Assembly (NCBI RefSeq): GCF_023061135.1
Contig: NZ_JAKGAN010000002.1
Coordinates: 496,001 to 560,000, forward strand
From: Chromohalobacter sarecensis
Lineage (GTDB): Bacteria; Pseudomonadota; Gammaproteobacteria; Pseudomonadales; Halomonadaceae
DNA length: 64,000 bases
Direction: 5' to 3'
Both the position numbers and the translations under genes were made by a program. Positions within the stretch are counted from its first letter, which is position 1, and every line of letters starts with the position of its first letter. Below, one piece after another: positions 18,199-27,062 of this stretch. Below the pieces are notes generated by a model, which did not search any database, was not told the origin of the DNA, and saw only the letters and a list, made by a program, of their open reading frames with translations.

Positions 18199-19146
18199 AT
18201 GGCCGAAGGCCGCGACGTACAGTGGGTGGAAATAAGCGAAGGGCAGGTCGGGCAACGTATCGACAATTTCTTGCGTACGCGGCTCAAGGGGGCACCCAAA
18301 TCCTTGATCTATCGCATCGTGCGCAAGGGTGAGATTCGCGTCAACAAGAAGCGGGTCAAGGCGGACTACCGTCTGGTGCTGGGCGACATGGTGCGCATAC
18401 CGCCGTTACGTCTGGCGCCCGAAGAAGCCGTGCGCGAAGTCAGTGACGGGCTGCGCAATCTGCTGGCAGGCAGCGTGCTGGTCGAGGGCCCTGACTGGCT
18501 GGTGCTCAATAAGCCGGCAGGCCTCGCCGTGCATGGTGGTAGTGGTGTGAAGATCGGGTTGATCGAGGCGCTGCGCCAAGTTCGTGACGATCTCGATTTC
18601 CTGGAGTTGGTGCATCGCTTGGACCGAGACACCTCCGGTTGTCTGTTGCTGGCCAAGTCTCGCGAGGCGTTGGTGACCTTGAATCAGGCGCTCAAGGCCC
18701 ATCAGATGGATAAGCAGTATCTGGCCCTGGTCCAGGGACGCTGGCCGACGCGGCGCGAGTTCGTCAGTGCCCGGCTCGATCGCTTCAATGCTGGCAACGG
18801 CGAGCGGCGCGTGCGTGTCGATAACCAGGGCAAGGTGTCGCGTACGCGCTTCGCCGTGCGCGAGGCGTTCTCGCGCGTCACGCTGATCGAGGTCGAGCCG
18901 GTGACCGGGCGTACGCACCAGATTCGCGTGCATGCCGCGCATGCCGGACATGCATTGTTGGGGGACGACAAGTACGGTACCCGCGAGGGCGCACGTTTGG
19001 CGCGTGAGTTGAAGCTCGAACGCTTGTTCCTGCATTCGCATGCCTTGACCTTTCCCGAGCCTTCGAGTGGGCGCCCGGTACACGTCAAAGCGCCGCTGGG
19101 GGAAACGCTGGAAGCGGTGTTGGCGAGGGCGCGCCGTGCCAATTGA
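18199..19146 (+). CDS. rluC: 23S rRNA pseudouridine synthase RluC
   Basis: In E. coli RluC makes pseudouridines 955, 2504 and 2580 of 23S rRNA. The 315-residue product has an N-terminal S4 RNA-binding domain (GQRIDNFLRTRLKGAPKSLIYRIVRKGEIRVN) and the RluA-type catalytic motif HRLDRDTSG with Asp142, followed by GRTHQIRVHAAHAGHALLGDDKYG. The start at 18199 has AAGGAG 9 bases upstream; a GTG two codons before it is an alternative. It is divergent from rne, an arrangement also found in E. coli and Pseudomonas. TAGAAT at 18136 may be its -10. Confidence 0.92.
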   Translation: MAEGRDVQWVEISEGQVGQRIDNFLRTRLKGAPKSLIYRIVRKGEIRVNKKRVKADYRLVLGDMVRIPPLRLAPEEAVREVSDGLRNLLAGSVLVEGPDWLVLNKPAGLAVHGGSGVKIGLIEALRQVRDDLDFLELVHRLDRDTSGCLLLAKSREALVTLNQALKAHQMDKQYLALVQGRWPTRREFVSARLDRFNAGNGERRVRVDNQGKVSRTRFAVREAFSRVTLIEVEPVTGRTHQIRVHAAHAGHALLGDDKYGTREGARLARELKLERLFLHSHALTFPEPSSGRPVHVKAPLGETLEAVLARARRAN

Positions 19147-19203
19147 TTGGCTCATGGGCCGCGAGGGTGCGGCATCGAATAACGCCGGTAGGAGGAAAGT
19201 GGT

Positions 19204-19911
19204 TTGCGCTATCGTTTAGTGATTTTCGACTGGGACGGCACCCTGATGGATTCTGCGGCGCGGATCGTCGCCTGCATGCAAGCAGCCGCTCAGGATGTCG
19301 GCTGGGCGCCGCTGTCGGACGCGGCCGTGTGCGACATCATCGGGCTGGGGCTGCCGGAAGCCATCGCCAAATTATGCCCTGGAATGACGCCGGCGCAGCG
19401 TGAGCGTTTGCGCGAGCGTTATGCGGCACACTTCGTTGCCGCCGAGCGCGAGCCGATGCAGTTCTTCGATGGCGTGGTATCCGGCATTGCGCGTCTGCGG
19501 GGTGAGTCGAGCATGCGATTAGCAGTGGCGACCGGCAAGAGCCGCCGTGGGTTGGAGCGTATCTTCACGAGCACGGGTAGTGGCGAATGGTTCCACGCGA
19601 GTCGTACGGCCGACGAAACGCTGTCCAAGCCGCATCCGCGCATGCTGGAAGAGTTGCTGGCCGAGATGCGCTTGGCGCCAGAAGAGGCGTTGATGGTCGG
19701 CGATACCGAGTACGACATGGAAATGGCGCGGGCGTTGGGTATGGACCGCGTGGCGGTGACTTATGGCGTGCATGCGCGCGAGCGTCTGGCGCGTAGCGAA
19801 CCGATGCTGATGGCCGATACGTTCCCGGCGTTGATGGATTGGTTGTATGTGGATCACGATGGCGTATGTGATACAGGACCGGGCAACGTGAAGCAGAGTG
19901 AAATCTCATGA
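19204..19911 (+). CDS. HAD-superfamily phosphatase (phosphoglycolate phosphatase-like)
   Basis: The 235-residue product carries the HAD motifs: FDWDGTLMDS (residues 8-17, nucleophile Asp), ATGKSRRGLER (motif II threonine), KPHPRML (motif III lysine) and VGDTEYDMEMA (motif IV). The helical cap between residues 18 and 80 makes it subfamily I, like Gph. The substrate cannot be read from sequence. It uses a TTG start, well supported by AGGAGG 8 bases upstream. The stop overlaps sppA by 4 bases. A homologue sits between rluC and sppA in Pseudomonas. Confidence 0.85.
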   Translation: MRYRLVIFDWDGTLMDSAARIVACMQAAAQDVGWAPLSDAAVCDIIGLGLPEAIAKLCPGMTPAQRERLRERYAAHFVAAEREPMQFFDGVVSGIARLRGESSMRLAVATGKSRRGLERIFTSTGSGEWFHASRTADETLSKPHPRMLEELLAEMRLAPEEALMVGDTEYDMEMARALGMDRVAVTYGVHARERLARSEPMLMADTFPALMDWLYVDHDGVCDTGPGNVKQSEIS

Positions 19912-20987
19912 GTGACGATAAACACGATGATGCCTGGACGCAGGCCCCCGAGGTCGGACGTGCGCCGCGGGAACGCCGCTCGACTGACGAGTCTGACGAA
20001 GAGGCGACCAGCGACCCCGAGCGCTTGCGTGAGCTGCGGCGCCTGCGCGAGCAGCGCATGCTCGATCGCTGGATCGATGGCGTGCTCGTCGAGCAGCGGC
20101 GTTCGCGGCGCTGGAAGCTATTCTTTCGTCTGGTGGTCGTGCTGCTGATTGCGTCGTCGCTGGCGATGACGGCGTATGCATTATTCTTCTCTGGTCGCGA
20201 CATGGCGGGTGGTGTCGGTGCTTCCCATCTGGGTGTCGTCGAGGTTGACGGTGTCATCGATGCCGATGGCGAGGCCAGTGCCGAGCGCATCATCGAGGGC
20301 TTGCGTGCCGCGTGGCAGGCGCCGTCGTCGCGGGCGGTGGTGTTGCATATCAACAGTCCCGGCGGCAGCCCGGTGCAGTCACAGCGTGTCTATGATGAAG
20401 TGCGCCGTTTGACGGAAAAAGGCGACAAGCCGGTCATCGCGGTAATCGAGGATATCGGCGCGAGCGGTGCCTATTACATGGCGTCGGCGGCGGACGATAT
20501 CTATGCCGCTCCGGCGAGCCTGGTGGGCTCCATTGGCGTCATTTATTCCGGTTTCGGAATGCAGGAAGCTATCGACAAGCTGGGCATCGAGCGCCGGGTC
20601 TTTACTTCCGGCGACAATAAGGCGTTTCTCGATCCGTTTTCTCCGATGCGCGATGAGCAACAGCAGTTCTGGCAGGACGTGCTGGATACCACGCACCGTC
20701 AGTTCATCGACGACGTCAAGGACGGGCGTGGCGAACGCCTGGCCGACGATCCCCGGCTTTTCTCAGGCCTGGTCTGGACCGGGGAACAAGCGCTCGATCT
20801 GGGGTTGATCGACGGTCTGGAGAGTCTCGATGGATTGTCCCGAGAGCGTTTCGATGATGTGCAGCTGCACGATTATACGCCTGCGCTCGATCCCTTGAGC
20901 CGCTTGTCACGCCAGTTGGGGCGTGTCGCGGCTGAGTGGGCCGGGGTCTCCAGCAATGCGTCGCCCGTGCGCTATCAGGTGCAATGA
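19908..20987 (+). CDS. sppA: Signal peptide peptidase SppA-like, S49 family
   Basis: This is a membrane-anchored serine protease that degrades cleaved signal peptides. The 359-residue protein has a charged cytosolic N-terminus of about 65 residues, one helix (about 69-92), and a single S49 domain. The conserved blocks are VVLHINSPGGSP, VIAVIEDIGASGAYYMASAAD with the catalytic serine, and VGSIGVI. The expected catalytic lysine lies in the region FTSGDNKAFLDPF. It is the short single-domain form, not the 618-residue E. coli form. It overlaps the HAD gene by 4 bases. Confidence 0.88.
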   Translation: MSDDKHDDAWTQAPEVGRAPRERRSTDESDEEATSDPERLRELRRLREQRMLDRWIDGVLVEQRRSRRWKLFFRLVVVLLIASSLAMTAYALFFSGRDMAGGVGASHLGVVEVDGVIDADGEASAERIIEGLRAAWQAPSSRAVVLHINSPGGSPVQSQRVYDEVRRLTEKGDKPVIAVIEDIGASGAYYMASAADDIYAAPASLVGSIGVIYSGFGMQEAIDKLGIERRVFTSGDNKAFLDPFSPMRDEQQQFWQDVLDTTHRQFIDDVKDGRGERLADDPRLFSGLVWTGEQALDLGLIDGLESLDGLSRERFDDVQLHDYTPALDPLSRLSRQLGRVAAEWAGVSSNASPVRYQVQ

Positions 20988-21003
20988 CGACAACAGGCCG
21001 GTA

Positions 21004-21585
21004 TCAGCCCAGCGGGTCGAGGCCGGCCTCGCGCAGCATTTCACATAGACGTATCAGTGGCAGGCCGATCAGGGTGTTGGGGTCACGTCCATCGAGACGT
21101 TCGAAGAGCGTGATGCCCAGCCCTTCCATGCGAAAGCTGCCGGCGCTATCCAGCGGGCGTTCCTTCTCGACGTAACGTTCGATCTGGGTATCGCTGAGCT
21201 CGCGAAACACCACGTCGTAACGCTCATGATCGACCCAATGGCGCGCGTGGGCGGTATCGATCAGCGCGATGCCGGTCACAAAGCGAACATGGCGACCCGA
21301 AAAGCGGCGCAGGTTGGCGCGGGCGGTGGCCATGTCGCCGGGTTTGCCGAGTATCTCGCCGTCGAACAGGCATACCTGGTCCGAGCCGATGATCAAGTGC
21401 TCGGGGTATTCGCCGGCCAACGCCGTGGCCTTGCCCAAGGCGAGGCGGTGCACCAGGGCCTGGGCGGATTCGCGGGGGAGCGGGGTTTCGTCGATATCCG
21501 GCGCGGCCCATGCATAAGGCAGCTCGAGACGGTCGAGAAGCTGGCGGCGCCAACGGGAGCCGGAAGCGAGGACGAGGCGGGTCAT
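21004..21585 (-). CDS. yceF: Maf-family nucleotide pyrophosphatase (YceF type)
   Basis: Maf proteins hydrolyse non-canonical nucleoside triphosphates; the YceF subgroup prefers m7GTP. The 193-residue product begins TRLVLASGSRWRRQLLDRLELPY, followed by PDIDETPLP, LIIGSDQVC and KPGDMATAR, which are the Maf signature blocks. The start at 21585 is chosen because CAGGAG precedes it; a longer form from 21624 has no such site. It lies opposite to its neighbours, as in other gammaproteobacteria, where it faces yceD-rpmF-plsX. Confidence 0.88.
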   Translation of the reverse strand: MTRLVLASGSRWRRQLLDRLELPYAWAAPDIDETPLPRESAQALVHRLALGKATALAGEYPEHLIIGSDQVCLFDGEILGKPGDMATARANLRRFSGRHVRFVTGIALIDTAHARHWVDHERYDVVFRELSDTQIERYVEKERPLDSAGSFRMEGLGITLFERLDGRDPNTLIGLPLIRLCEMLREAGLDPLG

Positions 21586-21669
21586 GGCGTCTCCTGGAAA
21601 AACGATGGCGGTATGGCGCGTCAAATTGCAGTCTGCCGCGCCCGGCTGGTTGTGTACAGTGCGCTTGTT

Positions 21670-21698
21670 TTGACAGCGTCGGGGTGAGTCCCTATTAT
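21670..21698 (+). promoter_or_regulatory. Near-consensus sigma-70 promoter for yceD-rpmF-plsX
   Basis: TTGACA, a 17-base spacer and TATTAT match the sigma-70 consensus at 11 of 12 positions. The yceD ATG is only 10 bases after the -10 box, so transcripts from here would be leaderless or have a leader of about 4 bases. Confidence 0.7.
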
Positions 21699-21707
21699 TG
21701 CGCGCCT

Positions 21708-22235
21708 ATGTTAACCACACGACTCCCCAAGCAGATCGAGCCATATAAGCTCGCTGCCAATCGCGAACGTCTCGAAGGGCTAGCGGCGCTTGATGCGATG
21801 CGGCGTCTTGGCGAAGAAATCGGCGCGCAACAGGGCGATTGCGAAGTACGCCTGAGTTTCGATATCGATACCCAAGGGCGGCGCCTCATGGACGGTCAAC
21901 TCCTGGCGCATGTGCAGATGCCTTGCAGGCGCTGTCTGGAGTTCATGCCGGTGACGTTGGAGAGTCGCTTTCTGTTGGGTCTTGTCAGTGATGATAGCCT
22001 GGCGGGCGAGTTGCCGAGCGATTACGAGCCGGTCTTGGTGGAAAACGAACAGCTGAATCTTCTGTCGGTCGTCGAGGATGAGCTCATCCTCAGCTTGCCG
22101 CAGGTGGTTTATCATGACGAGGCGGATTGCGCCGTTTCGCGCGACCAGCTGGAAAGCGGCGCTGATGCCGAAGTGTCGGAACAGCGTCCAGCAAGCCCTT
22201 TCGAGGTGTTGCGTAACTTGAAAGGCAAACTTTGA
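21708..22235 (+). CDS. yceD: DUF177 protein YceD
   Basis: The 175-residue product matches the YceD/DUF177 family, linked to 23S rRNA accumulation and always found upstream of rpmF. It shows the conserved CRRCLE block (PCRRCLEFMPVTLESRF, about 71-86) and the acidic VEDELILSLPQVVYHDEADC segment, and ends in PFEVLRNLKGKL. The start MLTTRLPKQIEPYKL aligns with Pseudomonas YceD. No ribosome site precedes the ATG, which fits a near-leaderless transcript from the promoter at 21670; an in-frame GTG at 21684 is an alternative. Confidence 0.88.
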   Translation: MLTTRLPKQIEPYKLAANRERLEGLAALDAMRRLGEEIGAQQGDCEVRLSFDIDTQGRRLMDGQLLAHVQMPCRRCLEFMPVTLESRFLLGLVSDDSLAGELPSDYEPVLVENEQLNLLSVVEDELILSLPQVVYHDEADCAVSRDQLESGADAEVSEQRPASPFEVLRNLKGKL

Positions 22236-22264
22236 ATCATCGTTGACACTCTGGAGTGTAACCC

Positions 22265-22435
22265 ATGGCAGTTCAAAAAGTTCGCAAGAGCCGTTCCAAG
22301 CGTGGCATGCGTCGTAGCCACGATGCGTTGAGCGCACCGACCTTGTCTCAGGACAAGGAAACCGGCACCACGCATCGTCGTCACCATGTGGCGTCCGATG
22401 GCTTCTACCGTGGCCGCAAGGTCTTCGACGTTTAA
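22265..22435 (+). CDS. rpmF: 50S ribosomal protein L32
   Basis: This 56-residue protein begins [20 protein letters not shown] and ends [10 protein letters not shown], the standard beta/gammaproteobacterial L32 without the zinc-binding cysteines. GGAG of CTCTGGAGTGTAACCC serves as ribosome site. It lies 29 bases after yceD and 18 bases before plsX, the conserved yceD-rpmF-plsX arrangement that links ribosome and fatty acid synthesis genes. Confidence 0.95.
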   Translation: MAVQKVRKSRSKRGMRRSHDALSAPTLSQDKETGTTHRRHHVASDGFYRGRKVFDV

Positions 22436-22453
22436 GACGTCGTCGACGCGCAC

Positions 22454-23593
22454 GTGACTGTGCGAATCGCTATCGATGCGATGGGCGGGGACTTGGGTCC
22501 CCGCGCCACCGTCATAGGCTCTTTCCAGGCGCTCGCCATGCACTCGAATCTCGAGATTCAGTTGCACGGCCCTCGCGATGCCTTGGAAGCCGAGCTAGAG
22601 TCCCTCCCCAAACGCCTTTCCGGCTACCGCTCTCGTCTCGTCCTGCAGCACGCGCCGCGTGTCATTTCACAGGCCATGCGGGTGGCGAACGCTGTGCGTG
22701 AGGCCGAGGGATCGAGCATGCTGGGTGCCATCGCGAGCGTTCGCGGCGGCCAGGCGCATGCCTGTGTCAGCGCGGGAAATACCGGGGCGCTGATGGCGTT
22801 GGCGCGGCGTGAATTGGGCACGGTCGAGGGCATTGCCCGGCCTGCCATCAGCACGGCGGTGCCCACCCAGGGCGGTGGGCAGTGTTATCTGCTCGACTTG
22901 GGTGCCAACGTCGGTGTCCAGGCGCGTCACCTGGTGGATTTCGCGCGCATGGGCGCCATCATGGCGCGGGTGATCGACGATGTGGCGACGCCGCGTGTGG
23001 CGCTCTTGAATATCGGTGTCGAAGCCAATAAAGGCGTGCCCAGCGTACGCGAGGCAGATGAGCATCTACGCCAAGGCGTGGCGGGCCATGGAGATGGTTA
23101 TGGCTTCGAGTATATCGGTTACCTCGAAGGCGATGGCGTCTTCTCCGGCGCGGCGGATGTCGTGGTCTGCGACGGCTTCGTGGGTAATGCCGTTCTCAAG
23201 GCCAGCGAAGGTCTGGCGACGATGTTGCTGGCGCGCTTGCAGGAGACTTTCGAAGCGCACCTGACCACGCGTGTGGTGCGCGCCATGGCACGGCCTGCGT
23301 TACTGCGTCTCAAGCGGCGACTCGATCCGGTGCGCTACAATGGCGCTAGTCTTCTGGGGCTGTCGGGTATTGTCGTCAAGAGTCATGGTGGTGCGGATGC
23401 CAAGGGGTTTGCCTATGCCATTTCACGCGCAGTACGCGAGGTCGACATGGACCTGCCTTCGCATCTGGCAAGGGAGTTGAGTGACACGTCGCGCCCCCAA
23501 TCTGCTATCCACTCGGTCGACCCTCGTGGCGGCCGAGCGGATAGCGGGTTAGCGAGCGACGCTCAACCCGACGACTCCCATCCTCAAAGGTGA
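22454..23593 (+). CDS. plsX: Phosphate acyltransferase PlsX
   Basis: PlsX makes acyl-phosphate from acyl-ACP for phosphatidic acid synthesis. The 379-residue product shows [12 protein letters not shown] at the start, then [42 protein letters not shown] and [14 protein letters not shown]. The final 35 or so residues after HLARELS form a polar tail that looks dispensable. It starts with GTG and has no good ribosome site, so it may depend on translation of rpmF 18 bases upstream. Confidence 0.92.
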   Translation: MTVRIAIDAMGGDLGPRATVIGSFQALAMHSNLEIQLHGPRDALEAELESLPKRLSGYRSRLVLQHAPRVISQAMRVANAVREAEGSSMLGAIASVRGGQAHACVSAGNTGALMALARRELGTVEGIARPAISTAVPTQGGGQCYLLDLGANVGVQARHLVDFARMGAIMARVIDDVATPRVALLNIGVEANKGVPSVREADEHLRQGVAGHGDGYGFEYIGYLEGDGVFSGAADVVVCDGFVGNAVLKASEGLATMLLARLQETFEAHLTTRVVRAMARPALLRLKRRLDPVRYNGASLLGLSGIVVKSHGGADAKGFAYAISRAVREVDMDLPSHLARELSDTSRPQSAIHSVDPRGGRADSGLASDAQPDDSHPQR

Positions 23594-23598
23594 CTGTC

Positions 23599-24555
23599 AT
23601 GACACAATCCCTCGCCCTCGTCTTTCCGGGGCAGGGCTCCCAGCAGGTCGGCATGCTGAGGGAGCTGGCCGAGCGTTATAGCGTCGTGCGGACCACGTTC
23701 GACGAAGCGTCCGGTGCGTTAGGTTACGACCTCTGGAAAGTCGTGCAAGAAGGCCCCGAAAGCGCTTTGAATGCTACCGCTTGCACGCAACCTGCGCTGT
23801 TGACCTCTAGCGTCGCGATCTGGCGCGTCTGGCAAGAGCTCGAAGGCCCACGCCCTGTGGTGATGGCGGGCCATAGTCTGGGTGAATACAGCGCCATGGT
23901 ATGTGCCGGCGTCATCCGTTTTGCAGAAGGCGTGCGTCTGGTACGCCTGCGCGGTGAGGCAATGCAGGCGGCGGTACCCGAAGGCCGCGGCGCAATGGCC
24001 GCAGTGCTGGGGCTTGATGACGCGACGGTCGAGGCAGCGTGCCGCGAGGCGGCGCAAGATGAAGTGGTTGCGGCGGTCAACTATAATGCGCCGGGACAGG
24101 TTGTGATCGCCGGCAACAAGGCGGCCGTGGATCGCGCCATTGGTTTGTGCCAGGAAGCCGGTGCCAAGCGGGCATTGCCGCTGCCGGTGTCGGTGCCCTC
24201 GCATTGCAACTTGATGCAGCCGGCCGCCGAGCGCCTTGCGGCGGAGATCGACCGACTCGATCTCAGAACGCCGCGCTATACGGTGGTTCAGAATGTCGAT
24301 GCGCTTGCGCATGAGGACGTTCAAACGCTTAGTCAGCGTCTCGTCGAGCAACTTTATCGCCCGGTGCGCTGGACGGATTGCGTCAATGCCATGTACGAAC
24401 GCGGCGCCCGGGTCTTTGTCGAATGTGGGCCGGGCAAGGTCTTGACCGGGCTCAACAAGCGAATTCAGCGCCAAGCCAAGGGGCTTGCCGTTAATGACCC
24501 CGAATCGCTGGAGAGCGCGCTGGAATTGGCGCGCAGCGAAGGGGAGCAGTCTTAG
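23599..24555 (+). CDS. fabD: Malonyl-CoA-ACP transacylase FabD
   Basis: FabD loads malonyl groups onto ACP for fatty acid elongation. The 318-residue product has the opening LALVFPGQGSQQVGML, the nucleophile elbow GHSLGE with Ser93, the substrate-binding arginine block LVRLRGEAMQ and the histidine block PVSVPSHCNLM. The ATG at 23599 has AAAGGTGA upstream and lies just after the plsX stop; a GTG at 23590 overlapping that stop is an alternative. It is part of the plsX-fabD-fabG-acpP-fabF cluster. Confidence 0.94.
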   Translation: MTQSLALVFPGQGSQQVGMLRELAERYSVVRTTFDEASGALGYDLWKVVQEGPESALNATACTQPALLTSSVAIWRVWQELEGPRPVVMAGHSLGEYSAMVCAGVIRFAEGVRLVRLRGEAMQAAVPEGRGAMAAVLGLDDATVEAACREAAQDEVVAAVNYNAPGQVVIAGNKAAVDRAIGLCQEAGAKRALPLPVSVPSHCNLMQPAAERLAAEIDRLDLRTPRYTVVQNVDALAHEDVQTLSQRLVEQLYRPVRWTDCVNAMYERGARVFVECGPGKVLTGLNKRIQRQAKGLAVNDPESLESALELARSEGEQS

Positions 24556-24575
24556 TGATGAATGCGGGGAGCCAG

Positions 24576-25319
24576 ATGACAAGCGAGCGCAGGATAGCCC
24601 TGGTCACCGGTGCCAGTCGTGGCATTGGACAGGCGATTGCCCGTGAGCTGGGCCGTCAAGGGCGTGTGGTGATCGGTACGGCAACTAGCCAGGCCGGCGC
24701 CGACAATATCGATGCCGATCTAAAGGCGCATGATATCGAAGGCGCCGGGCGTGTGCTCGACGTCACCGACCAGGCCAGCGTCGAGAGCCTGATCAAGGCG
24801 ATCGGTGACGAGTTCGGTGCACCGACCATCCTGGTCAACAATGCCGGCATCACGCGTGACAATCTGCTGATGCGCATGAAGGAAGACGAGTGGGATGCGG
24901 TGCTCGATACCAATCTCAAGTCGCTTTATCGCGTTACCAAAGCATGCGTGCGTGGCATGACCAAGGCGCGGTTCGGGCGTATCGTGAGTATCAGTTCGGT
25001 GGTTGCCAGCATGGGCAACCTGGGACAGACCAACTATGCGGCGGCCAAGGCCGGAATGGAAGGGTTTTCTCGCTCCCTGGCGCGTGAAGTCGCATCCCGT
25101 GGTATCACCGTCAATAGCGTCGCGCCGGGGTTCATCGCCACTGACATGACGCAGGGATTGCCCGAAGCTCAGCACGAAGCGTTGCTGGGGCAGATTCCGC
25201 TATCGCGGCTGGGCGCCCCGGAGGAAATTGCCGCTGCCGTGGGGTTTCTCACCAGCGACAATGCCGGCTACATTACCGGTGAGACGCTGCAGGTCAACGG
25301 CGGCATGAATATGCGTTGA
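24576..25319 (+). CDS. fabG: 3-oxoacyl-ACP reductase FabG
   Basis: FabG is the NADPH-dependent reductase of the elongation cycle. The 247-residue protein has the Rossmann motif VTGASRGIGQAIA, the NNAG motif, the catalytic serine in VSISSVVASMGN and the YAAAKAG motif with catalytic Tyr and Lys, and ends NVNGGMNM-like (QVNGGMNMR). The ATG at 24576 has GGGGAG 5 bases upstream and gives the usual family length; an earlier ATG at 24558 lacks a site. It is followed by acpP with its own possible promoter. Confidence 0.94.
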   Translation: MTSERRIALVTGASRGIGQAIARELGRQGRVVIGTATSQAGADNIDADLKAHDIEGAGRVLDVTDQASVESLIKAIGDEFGAPTILVNNAGITRDNLLMRMKEDEWDAVLDTNLKSLYRVTKACVRGMTKARFGRIVSISSVVASMGNLGQTNYAAAKAGMEGFSRSLAREVASRGITVNSVAPGFIATDMTQGLPEAQHEALLGQIPLSRLGAPEEIAAAVGFLTSDNAGYITGETLQVNGGMNMR

Positions 25320-25336
25320 CGCTTCCCTAGGCGCTG

Positions 25337-25363
25337 TTGCGTCGTCTGGGAGCGGTCTATAAA
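25337..25363 (+). promoter_or_regulatory. Possible acpP promoter
   Basis: TTGCGT and TATAAA are separated by 15 bases in the fabG-acpP gap. The spacing is short, but acpP commonly has its own strong promoter in related bacteria. Confidence 0.3.
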
Positions 25364-25417
25364 CTACCCGCAGCTTTCCAGAGCTAGCGGATTCGTACCA
25401 CTAGGAGTAACAAGAGA

Positions 25418-25651
25418 ATGAGCACCATCGAAGAGCGCGTGAAGAAGGTTGTGGCTGAGCGCCTGAACGTCAAGGAAGAAGACATCCAGAACACGTCTTC
25501 CTTCACCGAGGATCTCGGCGCCGACTCGCTGGACACTGTCGAGCTGGTGATGGCGCTCGAAGAGGAATTCGACACCGAGATTCCCGACGAAGAAGCCGAG
25601 AAGATCACGACCGTTCAGGAAGCGATCGATTACGTCGTCGCTCACCAGTAA
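25418..25651 (+). CDS. acpP: Acyl carrier protein
   Basis: This is the 77-residue carrier of growing acyl chains. Ser37 in [11 protein letters not shown] is the phosphopantetheine attachment site. The protein is strongly acidic and matches the E. coli ACP in length and helix pattern. AGGAG lies 10 bases before the ATG. A GC-rich hairpin at 25691 follows, so acpP may have a separate short, abundant transcript in addition to readthrough from fabG. Confidence 0.97.
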   Translation: MSTIEERVKKVVAERLNVKEEDIQNTSSFTEDLGADSLDTVELVMALEEEFDTEIPDEEAEKITTVQEAIDYVVAHQ

Positions 25652-25690
25652 GTAGAGCGGTACCGGGTCGCCCGGTTCGACATCGACTCG

Positions 25691-25729
25691 CGAAGGCCGC
25701 TCTGTCATCAGGGCGGCCTTCGTCGTTTG
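25691..25729 (+). terminator. Intrinsic terminator after acpP
   Basis: A 10-bp stem, CGAAGGCCGC paired with GCGGCCTTCG (25713-25722), has a 12-base loop and is followed by a short T-containing stretch TCGTTTG. It is moderate in strength and separates acpP from fabF. Confidence 0.6.
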
Positions 25730-25766
25730 TGCATGCGTGCGGTCTCCACCCCGTCGGTGTTTCGGG

Positions 25767-25772
25767 TATAAT
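25767..25772 (+). promoter_or_regulatory. Consensus -10 box upstream of fabF
   Basis: A perfect TATAAT stands 53 bases before the fabF ATG, just after the acpP terminator, so fabF probably has its own promoter. No good -35 hexamer is visible at the right distance. Confidence 0.45.
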
Positions 25773-25824
25773 GCGCGCCAAACACGGCACTGCCGTGCCA
25801 ACTCGCAAGTCTGGAGGAGAGCTG

Positions 25825-27057
25825 ATGCCTCGTAAAAGGGTCGTGGTAACCGGATTGGGCCTGGTGACCCCGGTCGGTAATAGTGTCAAGGAAAGCTGGG
25901 ACAACATCCTGGCAGGCAAGAGCGGCATCGCACTGATCGACCACTTCGACACCACGGGATTCAATACGCGCTTTGGCGGCTCGGTGAAGGACTTCGATAT
26001 CAGTCCCTACCTGAACCCCAAGGAAGCGCGCAAGATGGATACTTTTATTCAGTACGGCATCGCGGCGGCGGGTCAGGCCATCGCCGATGCCGGGCTGGAA
26101 GGCAATGGCGAGAACGCCGATCGTATCGGCGTGGCGATTGGTTCGGGCATCGGCGGTCTGCCGATGATCGAGCATAATCACAATGCCTTGAATCGCGGCG
26201 GCCCGCGCAAGATATCGCCATTTTTCGTGCCCGGCTCGATCATCAACATGATCTCCGGCAATTTGGCGATCCAGCATGGCTTTCGCGGACCCAACATCGC
26301 CATTACCACGGCCTGTACCACGGGGACGCACAACATCGGCTACGCGGCACGCACTATCGCCTATGGCGATGCGGATGCCATGGTCTGTGGGGGCGCCGAA
26401 ATGGCGACCACGCCGCTGGGCCTGGGTGGCTTTTCGTCGGCACGTGCGCTGTCCACGCGTAACGACGATCCCGCTGCGGCGAGCCGCCCCTGGGACCGCG
26501 ACCGGGATGGCTTCGTGCTCTCCGATGGTGCGGGAGTGCTAGTACTCGAGGAGTACGAGCATGCCAAGCAGCGTGGCGCGCCCATCTATGCCGAGGTTCT
26601 GGGCTTTGGCATGAGCGATGACGCCTACCACATGACTGCGCCTAATGGTCACGGGGCGGAAATGGCCATGCGCAATGCCGTCAAGGACGCTGCCATCGAT
26701 GCCGGTCAGCTGGATTACATCAACGCGCACGGGACCTCGACTCAGGCGGGCGATGTCGCCGAAAGCCAGGCCGTGGAGCGTGTCATGGGTGAGGCCGCCA
26801 AGTCCGTAGCGGTCAGTTCCACGAAGTCGATGATCGGCCATCTGCTGGGTGCCGCTGGCGCCGTCGAGGCGATTTTTAGCGTGCTTGCCATTCGCGATAG
26901 CGTCGCGCCGCCGACCATCAATCTCGAAGATCCCGACGAAGGGTGCACACTGGATTACGTGCCCAATGAGGCGCGCGAGATGCCAGTCACGTACAGTCTG
27001 TCGAATTCCTTCGGCTTTGGCGGCACCAATGGATCGCTGATCTTCGGCCGCGTTTAA
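25825..27057 (+). CDS. fabF: 3-oxoacyl-ACP synthase II FabF
   Basis: FabF catalyses malonyl-ACP condensation and in E. coli drives cis-vaccenate formation. The 410-residue protein has the catalytic Cys164 in [12 protein letters not shown], and the two histidines in [13 protein letters not shown] and [14 protein letters not shown]. The C-terminal NSFGFGGTN loop is intact. GGAGGAGAGCTG precedes the ATG. pabC begins 5 bases after its stop, so the pair is coupled as in E. coli. Confidence 0.95.
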   Translation: MPRKRVVVTGLGLVTPVGNSVKESWDNILAGKSGIALIDHFDTTGFNTRFGGSVKDFDISPYLNPKEARKMDTFIQYGIAAAGQAIADAGLEGNGENADRIGVAIGSGIGGLPMIEHNHNALNRGGPRKISPFFVPGSIINMISGNLAIQHGFRGPNIAITTACTTGTHNIGYAARTIAYGDADAMVCGGAEMATTPLGLGGFSSARALSTRNDDPAAASRPWDRDRDGFVLSDGAGVLVLEEYEHAKQRGAPIYAEVLGFGMSDDAYHMTAPNGHGAEMAMRNAVKDAAIDAGQLDYINAHGTSTQAGDVAESQAVERVMGEAAKSVAVSSTKSMIGHLLGAAGAVEAIFSVLAIRDSVAPPTINLEDPDEGCTLDYVPNEAREMPVTYSLSNSFGFGGTNGSLIFGRV

Positions 27058-27062
27058 ACGCC

